A stretch of DNA of 7,062 bases, from contig JAOZSC010000034.1 in the NCBI GenBank assembly GCA_029939875.1, positions 1-7,062 of the forward strand, given 5' to 3'. Position 1 is the stretch's first letter; every line of letters begins with the position of its first letter. The notes beneath the pieces were generated by a model. It was given only the letters and a program-made list of their open reading frames with translations. It was not told the origin of the DNA and did no database searches. Shown piece after piece: positions 6,331 to 7,062 of the stretch. The stretch comes from Desulfobacterales bacterium (GTDB lineage Bacteria > Desulfobacterota > Desulfobacteria > Desulfobacterales > JAFDCJ01). The position numbers were made by a program, and so were the translations under genes.

Positions 6331-7023
6331 AATAATTTCTGCTACGCTGCCAACCTGGGTCTACGTGACTACAAAGATGTCTGGCAACTGCAGCAAAATC
6401 TTGTGACTGCCCGGATCGACGGGACAATAAGCGCGGATATCCTTTTATTCGTGGAGCATCCGCCCGTTTTCACCCTTGGTCGGCGGGGCGGACGGCAACA
6501 TCTGCTGGTCTCCGAAGCATTTCTTAAAACCTCCGGTATTCCCGTAGTGCATGTCGAGCGCGGCGGCAACATCACCTATCACGGACCGGGGCAGCTGGTG
6601 GCTTATCCCATCATCGACCTGGAAACCAGGCGCATCGGCGTGGTGGATTTCGTCCAGGCCCTGGAAGAAATCATGCTGCGCACGGCCGCCGACCATGGCG
6701 TTGCAGCCGGACGCAACCCCGTCAACCGGGGCATTTGGGTCGGCGGAAACAAAATGGGCAGCATCGGCATTGCCCTGCGCAAAGGCATCAGCTTTCACGG
6801 GTTGGCGCTCAATGTCAATGTCGACCTGACCCCTTTTAGCTGGATCCAGCCCTGCGGCCTGGAAGGTGTCGCAATGACATCCATGAAGCAGGAGTTGGGC
6901 CGGCAACTGCCGCTGGCTGATGTTTGCCGCACCCTCGAACATTACTTCGCCAGCATTGTCGAACTGGACCTCAAGCCCCTTGCCCCTGAAGAGCTTCAGC
7001 AGCAGCTGAAACCCGGCATCTAA
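6232..7023 (+). CDS. lipB: Lipoyl(octanoyl) transferase LipB, with a repeat-derived N-terminal extension
   Basis: Cytoplasmic enzyme that transfers octanoate from octanoyl-acyl carrier protein to the target lysine of lipoyl-domain proteins such as GcvH; LipA then inserts sulfur. The family domain begins near residue 37 (CYAANLGLRDYKDVWQLQ). It continues with EHPPVFTLGRRG (75-86), the signature RGGNITYHGPGQLVAYPI (110-127), the lysine-bearing GGNKMGSIGIALRKGISFHG (171-190) and WIQPCGLEGVAMTSM (204-218). Lys174 and Cys208 correspond to the catalytic lysine and cysteine of the family. Total length is 263 residues, longer than usual because about 36 residues precede the domain; residues 24-33 (ATDHPQRTTD) are encoded by the right arm of the repeat element. 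ATG 6232 is the first in-frame start after a stop at 6220-6222 but has no Shine-Dalgarno site. No in-frame ATG, GTG or TTG lies between it and the domain. A GGAAGGA motif (6288-6294) just before the right arm may be a relic of the former site. Confidence 0.95.
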   Translation: MTITTKIKKPAHADSSVEAEGFFATDHPQRTTDNNFCYAANLGLRDYKDVWQLQQNLVTARIDGTISADILLFVEHPPVFTLGRRGGRQHLLVSEAFLKTSGIPVVHVERGGNITYHGPGQLVAYPIIDLETRRIGVVDFVQALEEIMLRTAADHGVAAGRNPVNRGIWVGGNKMGSIGIALRKGISFHGLALNVNVDLTPFSWIQPCGLEGVAMTSMKQELGRQLPLADVCRTLEHYFASIVELDLKPLAPEELQQQLKPGI

Positions 7024-7062
7024 AAAATCATTGAAATTCAACCAGTTTGTGTTTACGATAGA

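Overview
The window looks like ordinary chromosome from a Gram-negative bacterium of moderately high GC, most probably a Desulfobacterota-type (former deltaproteobacterial) anaerobe. This placement is an inference from the overall look of the proteins, the split glycine decarboxylase (GcvPA and GcvPB as separate proteins) and a lipoprotein-type periplasmic binding protein. No marker gene in the window proves it.

Left part, minus strand (1-2072): the 5' part of a branched-chain amino acid type ABC permease (livH, cut by the window edge) lies downstream of its periplasmic substrate-binding protein (livK-type, 894-2072). A strong GC-rich hairpin with a T-tract sits between them, immediately before the livH ribosome binding site. 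It should make the binding protein more abundant than the permease. A divergent intergenic region (2073-2335) separates this operon from the right-hand genes and carries candidate promoters and short phased repeats.

Right part, plus strand (2336-7023): an Lrp/AsnC-family regulator is followed by gcvH, gcvPA and gcvPB (H protein and both halves of the P protein of the glycine cleavage system), then lipB (octanoyltransferase). LipB puts octanoate on the lysine of GcvH that becomes the lipoyl arm, so the cluster combines a lipoyl carrier, the decarboxylase that loads it and the enzyme that begins its modification. The aminomethyltransferase gcvT, lipA and lpd are not in the window. The regulator sits between an amino acid importer and a glycine catabolic operon, so it could sense an amino acid and control either or both sides; this is inference.

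The most unusual structure is in the gcvPB-lipB junction. Two 30-bp inverted arms (6185-6214 and 6301-6330, 24 of 30 positions complementary) enclose 86 bp, like a small palindromic repeat or MITE. The only usable lipB start codon lies inside the element's loop and the right arm is read in frame as LipB residues 24-33. LipB therefore appears to carry a repeat-derived N-terminal extension of about 36 residues before the conserved domain. I see no phage, CRISPR, RNA gene or insertion sequence with a transposase, and no strong case for a wholly new system.
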